From positions 1-33,163 of the forward strand of contig NZ_NPKI01000009.1 in the NCBI RefSeq assembly GCF_002284565.1: a DNA stretch of 33,163 bases, read 5' to 3'. Of this stretch, positions 11,210 through 17,546 are shown piece after piece (the first letter of the stretch is position 1; every line of letters starts with the position of its first letter). Source of the DNA: Mesorhizobium mediterraneum (GTDB lineage Bacteria > Pseudomonadota > Alphaproteobacteria > Rhizobiales > Rhizobiaceae). The position numbers were made by a program, and so were the translations under genes. Under the pieces are notes generated by a model, which did not search any database, was not told where the DNA came from, and saw nothing but the letters and a program-made list of their open reading frames with translations.

Positions 11210-11973
11210 GCGGCTTCCTGCCCGACGAGCCGAGCGCCGAGGTAAGGGTATCGCCGAATTTCGGTCCACGACGCGAGACGGCCAAGCCCGATATGGTCGT
11301 GCTGCACTACACCGGTATGAAGACCGGCGCCGGCGCCGAAGCCTGGCTGTGCGATCCGGCGAGCGAGGTTTCATCGCACTATCTCGTCCATGAGGATGGC
11401 CGCATCGTCCAGATGGTCAGGGAAAGCGACCGTGCCTGGCATGCCGGTAAGAGTTCGTGGTTCGGACGCAGCGACATCAACTCCTGTTCGGTCGGCATCG
11501 AGATCGTCAATCCCGGGCATTCGCTGGGCTATCGGAATTTTCCGAAACGGCAGATCGATGCCGTCATCGGTTTGTGCAAGGGAATTGTTCAGCGCCATTC
11601 GATTCCAGCTCAACGGGTGCTCGCCCATTCCGACGTCGCGCCGGGACGCAAGATCGATCCGGGCGAGAAATTCCCCTGGAAGGCCCTGTCCGAAGCCGGT
11701 GTCGGCCACCTCGTCGAAGCGGCACCCGTCAGGCATGGCGCGGTGCTGAAAGTCGGCGACACGGATGCTGAAGTCGAGGCGTTGCAGTCGATGCTGGCGC
11801 TCTATGGTTATGGCGTGGAGATATCAGGTGCTTTCGACCGGCAGACCGAAATCGTCGTCGAGGCTTTCCAGCGGCATTTCCGGCAACGCAAAGTGGATGG
11901 CGTGGCCGACGGATCGACAATCCGCACGCTGGAAAGACTGCTTGCTTCCGTAAGGGCAGCTCCGACCAGGTAG
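11206..11973 (+). CDS. N-acetylmuramoyl-L-alanine amidase (AmpD/AmiD family) with peptidoglycan-binding domain
   Basis: This 255-aa protein has an N-terminal Amidase_2 domain (about 12-160) and a C-terminal PG_binding_1 domain (about 185-250, beginning LKVGDTDAEVEALQSML). Zinc ligands and catalytic positions are visible: His34 in VVLHYTG, the family RAWHAG segment, Glu99 in GIEIVN, and His141 and Asp151 in LAHSDVAPGRKIDPG. The enzyme family removes the stem peptide from (anhydro)muramic acid. No signal peptide is present, which favours a cytosolic AmpD-like recycling role. The PG-binding module is more usual for AmiD, so the compartment is uncertain. Its start overlaps the upstream J-domain gene by 4 nt. 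Confidence 0.9.
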   Translation: MSGFLPDEPSAEVRVSPNFGPRRETAKPDMVVLHYTGMKTGAGAEAWLCDPASEVSSHYLVHEDGRIVQMVRESDRAWHAGKSSWFGRSDINSCSVGIEIVNPGHSLGYRNFPKRQIDAVIGLCKGIVQRHSIPAQRVLAHSDVAPGRKIDPGEKFPWKALSEAGVGHLVEAAPVRHGAVLKVGDTDAEVEALQSMLALYGYGVEISGAFDRQTEIVVEAFQRHFRQRKVDGVADGSTIRTLERLLASVRAAPTR

Positions 11974-12002
11974 TCTTTATCTTAGTCGTTAAATTACAAT
12001 CT

Positions 12003-12017
12003 GTCACTTAAAGTGAC
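12003..12017. promoter_or_regulatory. perfect 15-bp palindrome upstream of the lytic transglycosylase gene
   Basis: GTCACTT-A-AAGTGAC is a perfect 7+1+7 inverted repeat. It lies 29 nt after the amidase stop and 142 nt before the next ATG. No T-tract follows, so a terminator is less likely than an operator for a dimeric regulator. The regulator is unknown. Confidence 0.4.
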
Positions 12018-12159
12018 TTGCCTCGCCTTCTTTGCCGCTAATTCGACCGTCAAAGGCGGTCCGTGCAAGTTGTCGGACCTACAGCCCCCCATATGTTCCG
12101 ATGTTGATTTAGCGTACCTGCGTGAAGTTCTTCGCGCGGTTCAGACAGAACAGGATCCC

Positions 12160-12939
12160 ATGCTGAAATTGACCGTTTTAACGGCAGCTGTTGCTGCCGG
12201 CGTAATGACTTTTGCCATCGGTGCGGCCAATGGCGCGCCACTGAGCCAGCGAGCCGACCAGGGTTTCATTACCGCGTCCGACAAAATCGCCACGCCGAAA
12301 GCCGGCCAAGTTGCGAAGGAAAAAAGGACGGTCTCCGCAAAGGCGGTAAAAGCTGCTGCGGTAAAGGTGAAAAAGCCAGCATCCGCAAAGGCGGAAAAAG
12401 CTGGGGTAAAAGTGAAAAAGCCAACCTCTGCAAAAAAGGCAGTCTCCAAGCGGCATGTGAAGCGCAACAGGACCCGCATCGACCAGGCGACGACGGCGTC
12501 GATCGGCCGGAAAAGTCGGGCGACGGTGCCGAAGGCGGCGGCCGCTGGCGGCAATGACCAGTATTCTACGATCATCGAGCGTCATGCCGCCAGCAACGGT
12601 GTGCCGGTCTCGCTCGCCAAGGCCGTCATCATGATCGAGAGCAGCTTTCAGCCGAACCAGGTCGGCAGCGCCGGTGAGATCGGCCTGATGCAGATCAAGC
12701 CGTCGACGGCGCGGATGATGGGTTACAGCGGCTCGATCAAGGGTCTCTACGATCCCGAGACCAACATCAAATACGGCATGAAATATCTCGCCATGGCGCG
12801 GAACCTCGGCGGCGGCACGACCTGCGGCACGATCCTGAAGTATAATGCCGGGCATGGCGCCAAGCGGATGAACCCGATATCCGCGGCCTATTGCGGCAAG
12901 GTCAAGGTGCAGTTGGCCGCGCTTGGGGCGCCGGCGTAA
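12160..12939 (+). CDS. soluble lytic murein transglycosylase (SLT domain) with Lys/Ala repeat linker
   Basis: This 259-aa secreted protein has a signal peptide at about 1-25 (ANG-AP cleavage). A very basic Lys/Ala/Val linker covers about 50-105, and the SLT (goose-lysozyme-like) domain runs from about 135 to 250. The catalytic Glu is residue 160 in IMIESSF. GEIGLMQIKPSTA, NIKYGMKYLA and KYNAGHGAKRMNP are the other family blocks. It is predicted to cleave peptidoglycan with 1,6-anhydro product formation. The linker contains two tandem copies of an AKA.KA..VKVKKP unit, and its charge could hold the enzyme on anionic wall or membrane surfaces (inference). The start at 12160 is chosen because it gives the signal peptide; the frame extends upstream to 12013 without one. 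Confidence 0.9.
   Translation: MLKLTVLTAAVAAGVMTFAIGAANGAPLSQRADQGFITASDKIATPKAGQVAKEKRTVSAKAVKAAAVKVKKPASAKAEKAGVKVKKPTSAKKAVSKRHVKRNRTRIDQATTASIGRKSRATVPKAAAAGGNDQYSTIIERHAASNGVPVSLAKAVIMIESSFQPNQVGSAGEIGLMQIKPSTARMMGYSGSIKGLYDPETNIKYGMKYLAMARNLGGGTTCGTILKYNAGHGAKRMNPISAAYCGKVKVQLAALGAPA
12334..12426 (+). repeat. tandem coding repeat in the transglycosylase linker
   Basis: Two adjacent units of 48 nt (12334-12381) and 45 nt (12382-12426) both start TCCGCAAAGGCGG and contain GTGAAAAAGCCA. A partial third unit starts at 12427. The units encode Lys-rich stretches, and the size difference is exactly one codon, consistent with in-frame expansion. Confidence 0.75.
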
Positions 12940-12962
12940 TAAGTCACAACCTGCTTTTTTGT

Positions 12963-12992
12963 TTGCGTTTTCGGACGTGAACCCCTTTATAC
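12963..12992 (+). promoter_or_regulatory. probable rnpB promoter
   Basis: TTGCGT (12963-12968) and TTATAC (12987-12992) are separated by 18 bp. Initiation about 7 nt downstream would fall at 12998-13000, the expected 5' end of the RNase P RNA. Confidence 0.5.
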
Positions 12993-12995
12993 GCC

Positions 12996-13396
12996 TTGCC
13001 AGCTGGCCGGGCGGCCGCACCCGCGAAGCCGAAAGGCTGCGGGTGAGGAAAGTCCGGGCTCCATGGAGACACGGTGCCGGTTAATGGCCGGCGGGGGCGA
13101 CCCTAGGGAAAGTGCCACAGAAAGCAAACCGCCACGATCCGTCGTGGTAAGGGTGAAAGGGTGGGGTAAGAGCCCACCGCGCGACTGGCAACAGGAGCGG
13201 CACGGTAAACCCCACCGGGAGCAAGACCGAATAGGGGCGGTGCGAGGGGAAACCCTCGAGGGCTGTTTCCGGCTCACCGTCCGGGTAGGTTGCGTGAGGC
13301 GCATGGCAACATGCGCCCAAGATGAATGGCCGCCACGTTCTCGTCCCGCAAGGGGCGAGGGCCATACAGAACCCGGCTTACAGGCCAGCTGGCAAT
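12996..13396 (+). ncRNA. rnpB: RNase P RNA (type A), about 400 nt
   Basis: This is the catalytic RNA that matures tRNA 5' ends. The universally conserved blocks are present in order: GAGGAAAGTCCGGGCTCC at 13045-13062, an AAAGCAAACCGCC block near 13121, GGTGAAAGGGTGGGGTAAGAG near 13152 with the complementary CCACCGCGCG, GGCACGGTAAACCCCACC near 13199, and ACAGAACCCGGCTTA at 13366-13380. The ends pair as P1: GCCAGCTGGCC near 12998 with GGCCAGCTGGC at 13383-13393. The exact 5' and 3' ends are estimated from this helix to within a few nucleotides. Confidence 0.96.
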
Positions 13397-13430
13397 TTCT
13401 TCTAGATTCTACAAGGAAATTCCCTGATAT

Positions 13431-13461
13431 CAGCAGGTTGCGCCTTCGGGCGCGCCTGCTG
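13431..13461 (+). terminator. strong UUCG hairpin downstream of rnpB
   Basis: CAGCAGG and CCTGCTG enclose GCGCC-TTCG-GGCGC, with a small internal mismatch. The tetraloop makes this a very stable hairpin. It lies 35 nt past the RNase P RNA and may end its transcript. No T-tract follows, so termination is not certain. Confidence 0.4.
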
Positions 13462-13520
13462 GTTCAGGCGCTTCATTGACTGAATCAGCTTGCGGGGCCT
13501 GTGCCAGGAACAAGCGTTTC

Positions 13521-13556
13521 TTGAAGTTGGTGCGATTAAATCGTACCATATATACG
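13521..13556 (+). promoter_or_regulatory. toxin-antitoxin promoter and putative operator
   Basis: TTGAAG (13521-13526) and TACCAT (13544-13549) are 17 bp apart. An inverted repeat CGTA-CCATATA-TACG (13542-13556) covers the -10 region. ParD antitoxins bind palindromes in their own promoter, so this is a plausible autoregulatory site. Confidence 0.4.
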
Positions 13557-13576
13557 GGCAATATCAGGAGCGCATC

Positions 13577-13861
13577 ATGGGTCAGGTCGATAAACGCAGC
13601 ATCACGCTTTCGCCGGAACTGGCGGCGGCGGTCGACGACGTGGTCGCCGCCGGCGAGTACGCTTCGGCGAGCGAGGTGATCCGCGACGCGCTCAGGCAAT
13701 GGAAGGACCGGCGCGATCTGCACGGCTATACGGTCGAGGAGTTGCGCAAGCTGGTACAGGAGGGGATCGACAGCGGACCGGCGCTGGACGGGCCGCCAAT
13801 CATGGAACGATTGCGCGCCAAATATCTGAAAATAGCCGAGGCCAAGGGCCTTGAGGAGTGA
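13577..13861 (+). CDS. parD: ParD-type antitoxin (type II toxin-antitoxin)
   Basis: This 94-aa protein has an N-terminal ribbon-helix-helix DNA-binding region: strand KRSITLSPELAAAVDDVV followed by the typical YASASEVIRDALRQW helix. The acidic, flexible C-terminal half is expected to wrap the toxin. The start at 13577 has AGGAG 6 nt upstream; an earlier in-frame start at 13490 would add a stretch that overlaps the promoter. The stop TGA overlaps the GTG start of the toxin gene, which ensures coupled synthesis. The pair sits just after rnpB. Family assignment is by motif; no neighbouring mobile element is seen. Confidence 0.9.
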   Translation: MGQVDKRSITLSPELAAAVDDVVAAGEYASASEVIRDALRQWKDRRDLHGYTVEELRKLVQEGIDSGPALDGPPIMERLRAKYLKIAEAKGLEE

Positions 13862-14151
13862 AATACCGCCTGCTTCCTCAGGCATTGATCGACCTCGAAC
13901 TTATCGGCGACTACATTGCCGAACACAATCCTAATGCGGCGGTCCGCCTCGTGGACACCTTGGAGAGGCGTTGGGATTTGCTGACCCTGCATCCTTTCTC
14001 AGGCGCGCCGCGCGAAGACATTGCGCCCGGCATTCGCCATCTAGTCGTCGGCGAATATCTCACCTTGTACCGTGTCGGCGAGGATTCAGTCGAAATCCTG
14101 CGCGTGCTGCATGGCCGGCGCAATATCGAGGCCGACGACGTCGGCTCGTGA
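13858..14151 (+). CDS. parE: ParE/RelE-superfamily toxin
   Basis: This 97-aa protein starts with GTG (MKYRLLPQALIDLELIGDYI). It shows the ParE fold pattern: two N-terminal helices with the IGDYIAEHNPNAA segment, the mid-region LTLHPFSGAPRED, then a C-terminal sheet GEYLTLYRVGEDSVEILRVLHGRR. ParE toxins inhibit DNA gyrase; related RelE toxins cleave mRNA. The helical start and the PxxGxxR-like segment favour ParE. The gene overlaps the antitoxin stop and ends 3 nt before the convergent PLP-enzyme stop. Confidence 0.9.
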   Translation: MKYRLLPQALIDLELIGDYIAEHNPNAAVRLVDTLERRWDLLTLHPFSGAPREDIAPGIRHLVVGEYLTLYRVGEDSVEILRVLHGRRNIEADDVGS

Positions 14152-14154
14152 TCT

Positions 14155-15270
14155 TCAGCCGCTGATGCCGTCCAACGACGCCTCGATCGCCTGCCAAAGC
14201 TCTTCCACCGGTTCGCAGCCGACCGACAGGCGAACGAAGCCGGGCGGAACAGCGTCTCCTCTTTTCGCTCGCCGTTCCGCCGAAGTGTGCACGCCTCCGA
14301 ACGACGTCGCCGCCTGCATCAATGCGCAGTTGTTGATGAAATCCTCGGCCTTGTCCTCCGAGGCGAGCACGAATGAGATGAGAAAGCCGAAGCGCTCCAT
14401 CTGGGCGTGGCCAAGATTGTGCGACGGATCGCTTTTAAGCCCCGGGAAGCGCAAGCCGCTGATCGCAGGATGGTCCTTCAGCCGCCGCGCCAGCACTTCC
14501 GCGGAAGAGCACATGCGGTCGAAACGCACGTCGAGCGTTTCCAGGCCGCGATGCACCAGCCATGCCTCGAACGGCCCGGGAATGGCGCCTGATGTTTCGC
14601 GCCAGTCAGTGACGGCAGCAATGATATCCGCATTGCGGCTGGCGACATGGCCGAACAGCACGTCGGAATGGCCATTGGGTGCCTTGGTGTCGGCGGCAAC
14701 AACGATGTCGGCGCCGAGATCGAGCGGTCGTTGGCCGAAGGGCGTCATCGTCGTGTTGTCGACCACCAGGATCGCGCCCGCTTTGTGCGCCGCTTCGGCG
14801 ACAGCCGTAATGTCGCAGATATCCAGTCCCGGGTTGGCGGGAGTTTCGACGAAGGCCAGTCGATATCCATCGAAGCCGCCGTCGAGGAAGGTCGATGTCG
14901 GCCGGACATCGTAGGCGACGCCGAAAGATTTCAGGAAGCGCTCCGCCAGCGCTCTGGTGGTGTGATAGCCGTCCGACGGCAGCAGGATACGGTCGCCGGA
15001 TTTGAGCAACCCAAAAAACACCGCCGAGATTGCAGCCATTCCCGAGGGGAAGGCAACACACGGCGCGTCTTCCAGATGCGCCAGCATGTGTTCGACCGCG
15101 TCCCAGGTCGGATTGCTGAAGCGGCCATATTGATCGAAGCCGGTGGCGTCGCCGGGCGCGTGGAAAATGGCCGCCATAGTCAGGGGCAAAGGGATTGGGG
15201 CGCCCTTGGCAAGCCTGCCGCGACGCAGATGGGGAAGTGCGGCCGCGCGGAACTTGGCTGTTTCGGACAT
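14155..15270 (-). CDS. cystathionine gamma-lyase-like PLP enzyme (Cys/Met metabolism family)
   Basis: This 371-aa cytosolic fold-type I PLP enzyme carries the family signatures: YGRFSNPTWDAVE (Tyr48, Arg50), FPSGMAAISAV, VETPANPGLDICDI, DNTTMTPFGQRPLDLGAD (Asp171) and the cofactor lysine Lys196 in ADTKAPNGHSD. FVRLSVGCEPVEELW contains the C-terminal substrate Arg. The family includes gamma-lyases, beta-lyases, gamma-synthases and methionine gamma-lyase. The exact reaction cannot be fixed from sequence, so cystathionine gamma-lyase is the default name. The start at 15270 has AAGG upstream at 9 nt; a TTG 9 nt further is possible. It is divergent from mraZ and shares a 407-nt intergenic region with it. 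Confidence 0.88.
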   Translation of the reverse strand: MSETAKFRAAALPHLRRGRLAKGAPIPLPLTMAAIFHAPGDATGFDQYGRFSNPTWDAVEHMLAHLEDAPCVAFPSGMAAISAVFFGLLKSGDRILLPSDGYHTTRALAERFLKSFGVAYDVRPTSTFLDGGFDGYRLAFVETPANPGLDICDITAVAEAAHKAGAILVVDNTTMTPFGQRPLDLGADIVVAADTKAPNGHSDVLFGHVASRNADIIAAVTDWRETSGAIPGPFEAWLVHRGLETLDVRFDRMCSSAEVLARRLKDHPAISGLRFPGLKSDPSHNLGHAQMERFGFLISFVLASEDKAEDFINNCALMQAATSFGGVHTSAERRAKRGDAVPPGFVRLSVGCEPVEELWQAIEASLDGISG

Positions 15271-15458
15271 GGATTTCAACCTTGTTTCTGACCGGGAAAG
15301 GACGGGCCGACGCTATGCGTGGCAGCGACCCGCGGCAAGCCGACTCCGGTTAGGCCAAGCGGCTCTAAACGCTTCGTTAGGCTTAATGGAGCATAAAGAC
15401 GGGAGTGCCGTCAAAGCTGCTCTCATCGGTTGTGGCGCGCGCGTTTGTGAAGCCTATT

Positions 15459-15492
15459 CCCGTTGACGCCCATAACGCCCCATGATATCCCA
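15459..15492 (-). promoter_or_regulatory. MraZ operator (TGGG repeats at 10-bp spacing)
   Basis: On the plus strand CCCA occurs at 15469-15472, 15479-15482 and 15489-15492, exactly 10 bp apart. A degenerate CCCG lies at 15459-15462, again 10 bp away. On the minus strand these are TGGGN repeats with 5-bp gaps, the motif bound by MraZ in E. coli. The array overlaps the predicted mraZ promoter, as expected for autorepression of the dcw cluster. Confidence 0.7.
15463..15491 (+). promoter_or_regulatory. probable mraZ (dcw cluster) promoter
   Basis: TTGACG (15463-15468) and TATCCC (15486-15491) are separated by 17 bp. The MraZ repeats cover the spacer and the -10 element. It would give a leader of about 180 nt before mraZ. 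Confidence 0.45.
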
Positions 15493-15677
15493 TTTCGATA
15501 TTCAAGCCTTCGTTCCGCGTCAGGGTGAAGCGTACGCCAATCGGGCAGCCGCGGCGGCTGCGCGTTTGCCTGCTTTCGCCTTTCAGAACGAAGTGAGTTT
15601 TGGGCAGGGACCGCGCCGGGGCGGCGCGGACGGCAAGATGCAGAGGGGTGCGGCGGCGCAAGCGGCCGTAACGCGTA
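15493..15677 (+). other. mraZ leader region
   Basis: This 185-nt stretch between the predicted promoter and mraZ holds no credible gene. It contains a 7-bp hairpin, GCAGCCG-CGG-CGGCTGC (15545-15561). No purine-rich ribosome site is visible before the mraZ ATG. The other part of the 407-nt intergenic region (15271-15458) contains a GTTAGGC direct repeat (near 15349 and 15379) with no assigned role. Confidence 0.4.
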
Positions 15678-16136
15678 ATGGACCGGTTTCTGTCAAGCGC
15701 GGTGAACAGGATCGATGCGAAGGGGCGGGTGTCCGTTCCAGCGCATTTCCGTGCGGTTGTGCAGAAGCGCGGCTATTCGGAACTCTACGCGTTGCGCTGC
15801 CTGGATCGTCCGGCGATGGATGTCGGCGGCCTCGACCTGCTCGACCGTTACGAGCAGCGCATCGCGCAGGAAGACCCCTTCCTGCAGACGGCGGACGACA
15901 TGTCGTTCTTCTGCCATGGCGATGGAACCTTTCTCAAGCTGGATCAGGACGGCCGCATCTCGATGACCGATTTCATTCGCGAGCACACGGGCATTTCCGC
16001 GGAAGCGGCGTTTGTCGGTCGCGGCAATTTCTTTCAGATCTGGGAGCCTGGACGGCTCACCGCCTATGGGACGGAAGCACGCGCCCGGCTTTTGCAGCTT
16101 CGGCAGGGGACGAAGCCTGGGGAGCGACCGGAATGA
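15678..16136 (+). CDS. mraZ: MraZ, transcriptional regulator of the dcw cluster
   Basis: This 152-aa protein has two AbrB-like (SpoVT/MraZ) swapped-hairpin repeats. The first starts [15 protein letters not shown], the family signature near the N-terminus. The second contains [19 protein letters not shown] and [13 protein letters not shown]. MraZ forms rings, binds TGGGN repeats and represses its own promoter. Matching repeats are seen 186-219 nt upstream. The ATG at 15678 gives the family N-terminus although the ribosome site is weak. The stop overlaps the rsmH start (ATGATG) by 4 nt. Confidence 0.95.
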   Translation: MDRFLSSAVNRIDAKGRVSVPAHFRAVVQKRGYSELYALRCLDRPAMDVGGLDLLDRYEQRIAQEDPFLQTADDMSFFCHGDGTFLKLDQDGRISMTDFIREHTGISAEAAFVGRGNFFQIWEPGRLTAYGTEARARLLQLRQGTKPGERPE

Positions 16137-17164
16137 TGGCGGGCTACGGCGACGACCCTCACGCCGCTGGCGGACCGGCTCGTCACATTCCGGTCCTCCT
16201 TGCCGAGGTGCTGAAGGCGCTTTCGCCTGCAGCGGGCGAGGTGATCGTAGACGGCACATTCGGCGCCGGCGGCTACACCAAAGCAATTCTTGCGAGCGGC
16301 GCCTCGGTCGTCGCCATAGACCGCGATCCGGATGCGATCGCTGCGGGTCGTGTCCTCGAACAACAATCGGGCGGCAAGCTCAGGCTGGTTCAGGCGCCGT
16401 TCTCGACATTGGACGAGCATCTGGAAAGCGCTGACGGCGTCGTGCTCGACATCGGCATCTCCTCGATGCAGATCGACCAGGCGGAGCGCGGTTTTTCGTT
16501 CCGCGCCGACGGACCGCTCGACATGCGCATGGCGCAGGCTGGCCTGAGCGCCGCCGATGTCGTCAACAGCTTCAAGGTGGGCGACCTTGCCCGCATCTTC
16601 GGGTTTCTTGGCGAAGAGCGCCATGCCGGCCGCATCGCCCGGATGATCGAAAACCGTCGCGAAAAACATCCGTTCGAGCGCACGCTCGACCTTGCCGACG
16701 CCATCGAGACGCATATCGGCCGCGCGCCGAAGGACAAGATCCATCCAGCAACCCGCGTCTTCCAGGCGCTACGCATTTTCGTCAATGACGAACTCGGCGA
16801 ACTGGCCAAGGCGCTGTTTGCGGCTGAACGCGTGCTGAAACCGGGCGGACGGCTGGCCGTGGTGACGTTCCACTCCCTGGAAGACCGCATCGTCAAGCGT
16901 TTCATCGCCGATCGCGCTGATGCGGCGACCGGATCGCGGCACCTGCCCGAGGCGCAAGCGCGCACCGCCACCTTCAAAAAGGTGGGTAGCGGCGTGACGC
17001 CGGATGAGGCCGAGATATCAGCCAATCCGCGCGCGCGCTCGGCTAGGCTGCGCGCTGCTGCCCGCACCGACGCACCGGCGCGCGCCGGCGACGTTTCGAT
17101 TTTCGGGCTTCCAAAACTTCCTGACCCAAAACTTCCCGGTGCCGACCGGCCGGGAGAGAGGTGA
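16133..17164 (+). CDS. rsmH: RsmH (MraW), 16S rRNA (cytosine1402-N4)-methyltransferase
   Basis: This 343-aa SAM-dependent enzyme methylates N4 of C1402 in 16S rRNA. Hallmarks are [10 protein letters not shown] near residue 18, the SAM-binding [10 protein letters not shown] at 40-49, [34 protein letters not shown] and the C-terminal [13 protein letters not shown] and [11 protein letters not shown] blocks. The length is slightly above the usual 310 aa because of a Pro-rich tail. ATG at 16133 overlaps the mraZ stop; ATG at 16136 is the alternative start. The frame is open further upstream, across mraZ in another frame, and that part is not coding. Confidence 0.96.
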   Translation: MMAGYGDDPHAAGGPARHIPVLLAEVLKALSPAAGEVIVDGTFGAGGYTKAILASGASVVAIDRDPDAIAAGRVLEQQSGGKLRLVQAPFSTLDEHLESADGVVLDIGISSMQIDQAERGFSFRADGPLDMRMAQAGLSAADVVNSFKVGDLARIFGFLGEERHAGRIARMIENRREKHPFERTLDLADAIETHIGRAPKDKIHPATRVFQALRIFVNDELGELAKALFAAERVLKPGGRLAVVTFHSLEDRIVKRFIADRADAATGSRHLPEAQARTATFKKVGSGVTPDEAEISANPRARSARLRAAARTDAPARAGDVSIFGLPKLPDPKLPGADRPGER

Positions 17165-17168
17165 GCAC

Positions 17169-17546
17169 GTGTTTCGTACCAGCGACATAGTCCTGATCGC
17201 CGTCATGGTTTCGGCTGCGGCCCTGACCTACAAGACCAAGCGCGAAGCCGAGGAACAATTGGCGGCGGTGCACAAGATCCAAGCGCAGATCCGCTACGAG
17301 GAGGATACGATCGACCTGCTCAAGGCGGACTGGAGCCTGCTTACCCAGCCGTCGCGCCTGCAAAAGCTGGCCGACATCTATAAATCGCAACTCGAGCTCG
17401 AGCCGGTCAGCGCCCGCCAGATCATCGGGCTGGACGATCTGCCGGCAAAACCCGTCACAATCGAGGACCTTTCGTCCCAGCCGTTGGGCGGCATGGCCGA
17501 TAGTGGCGGCAAGGACCCTGTGGTCACCGGAGGCATCGTCCAATGA
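17169..17546 (+). CDS. ftsL: FtsL, divisome membrane protein
   Basis: This 125-aa bitopic protein has a transmembrane segment at residues 6-20 (DIVLIAVMVSAAALTY). A heptad-rich coiled coil covers about 23-75 (EAEEQLAAVHKIQAQI and onwards), then a LTQPSRLQKLADIY motif typical of alphaproteobacterial FtsL, and a polar tail. FtsL works with FtsB and FtsQ to activate FtsWI septal synthesis. The GTG start at 17169 lies 4 nt after the rsmH stop and has GAGG 8 nt upstream. The stop overlaps the ftsI ATG by 4 nt. Assignment rests on topology, the motif and position between rsmH and ftsI. Confidence 0.9.
   Translation: MFRTSDIVLIAVMVSAAALTYKTKREAEEQLAAVHKIQAQIRYEEDTIDLLKADWSLLTQPSRLQKLADIYKSQLELEPVSARQIIGLDDLPAKPVTIEDLSSQPLGGMADSGGKDPVVTGGIVQ

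Noticed and set aside
15601..15630. G-rich stretch with TGGGC and AGGGA close to mraZ as an MraZ site
   Set aside because: The blocks are not spaced 10 bp apart; the array at 15459-15492 fits the MraZ motif far better.
15482..16132. Upstream extension of the rsmH reading frame across mraZ
   Set aside because: It overlaps mraZ in another frame, and the family N-terminus starts at about 16133.
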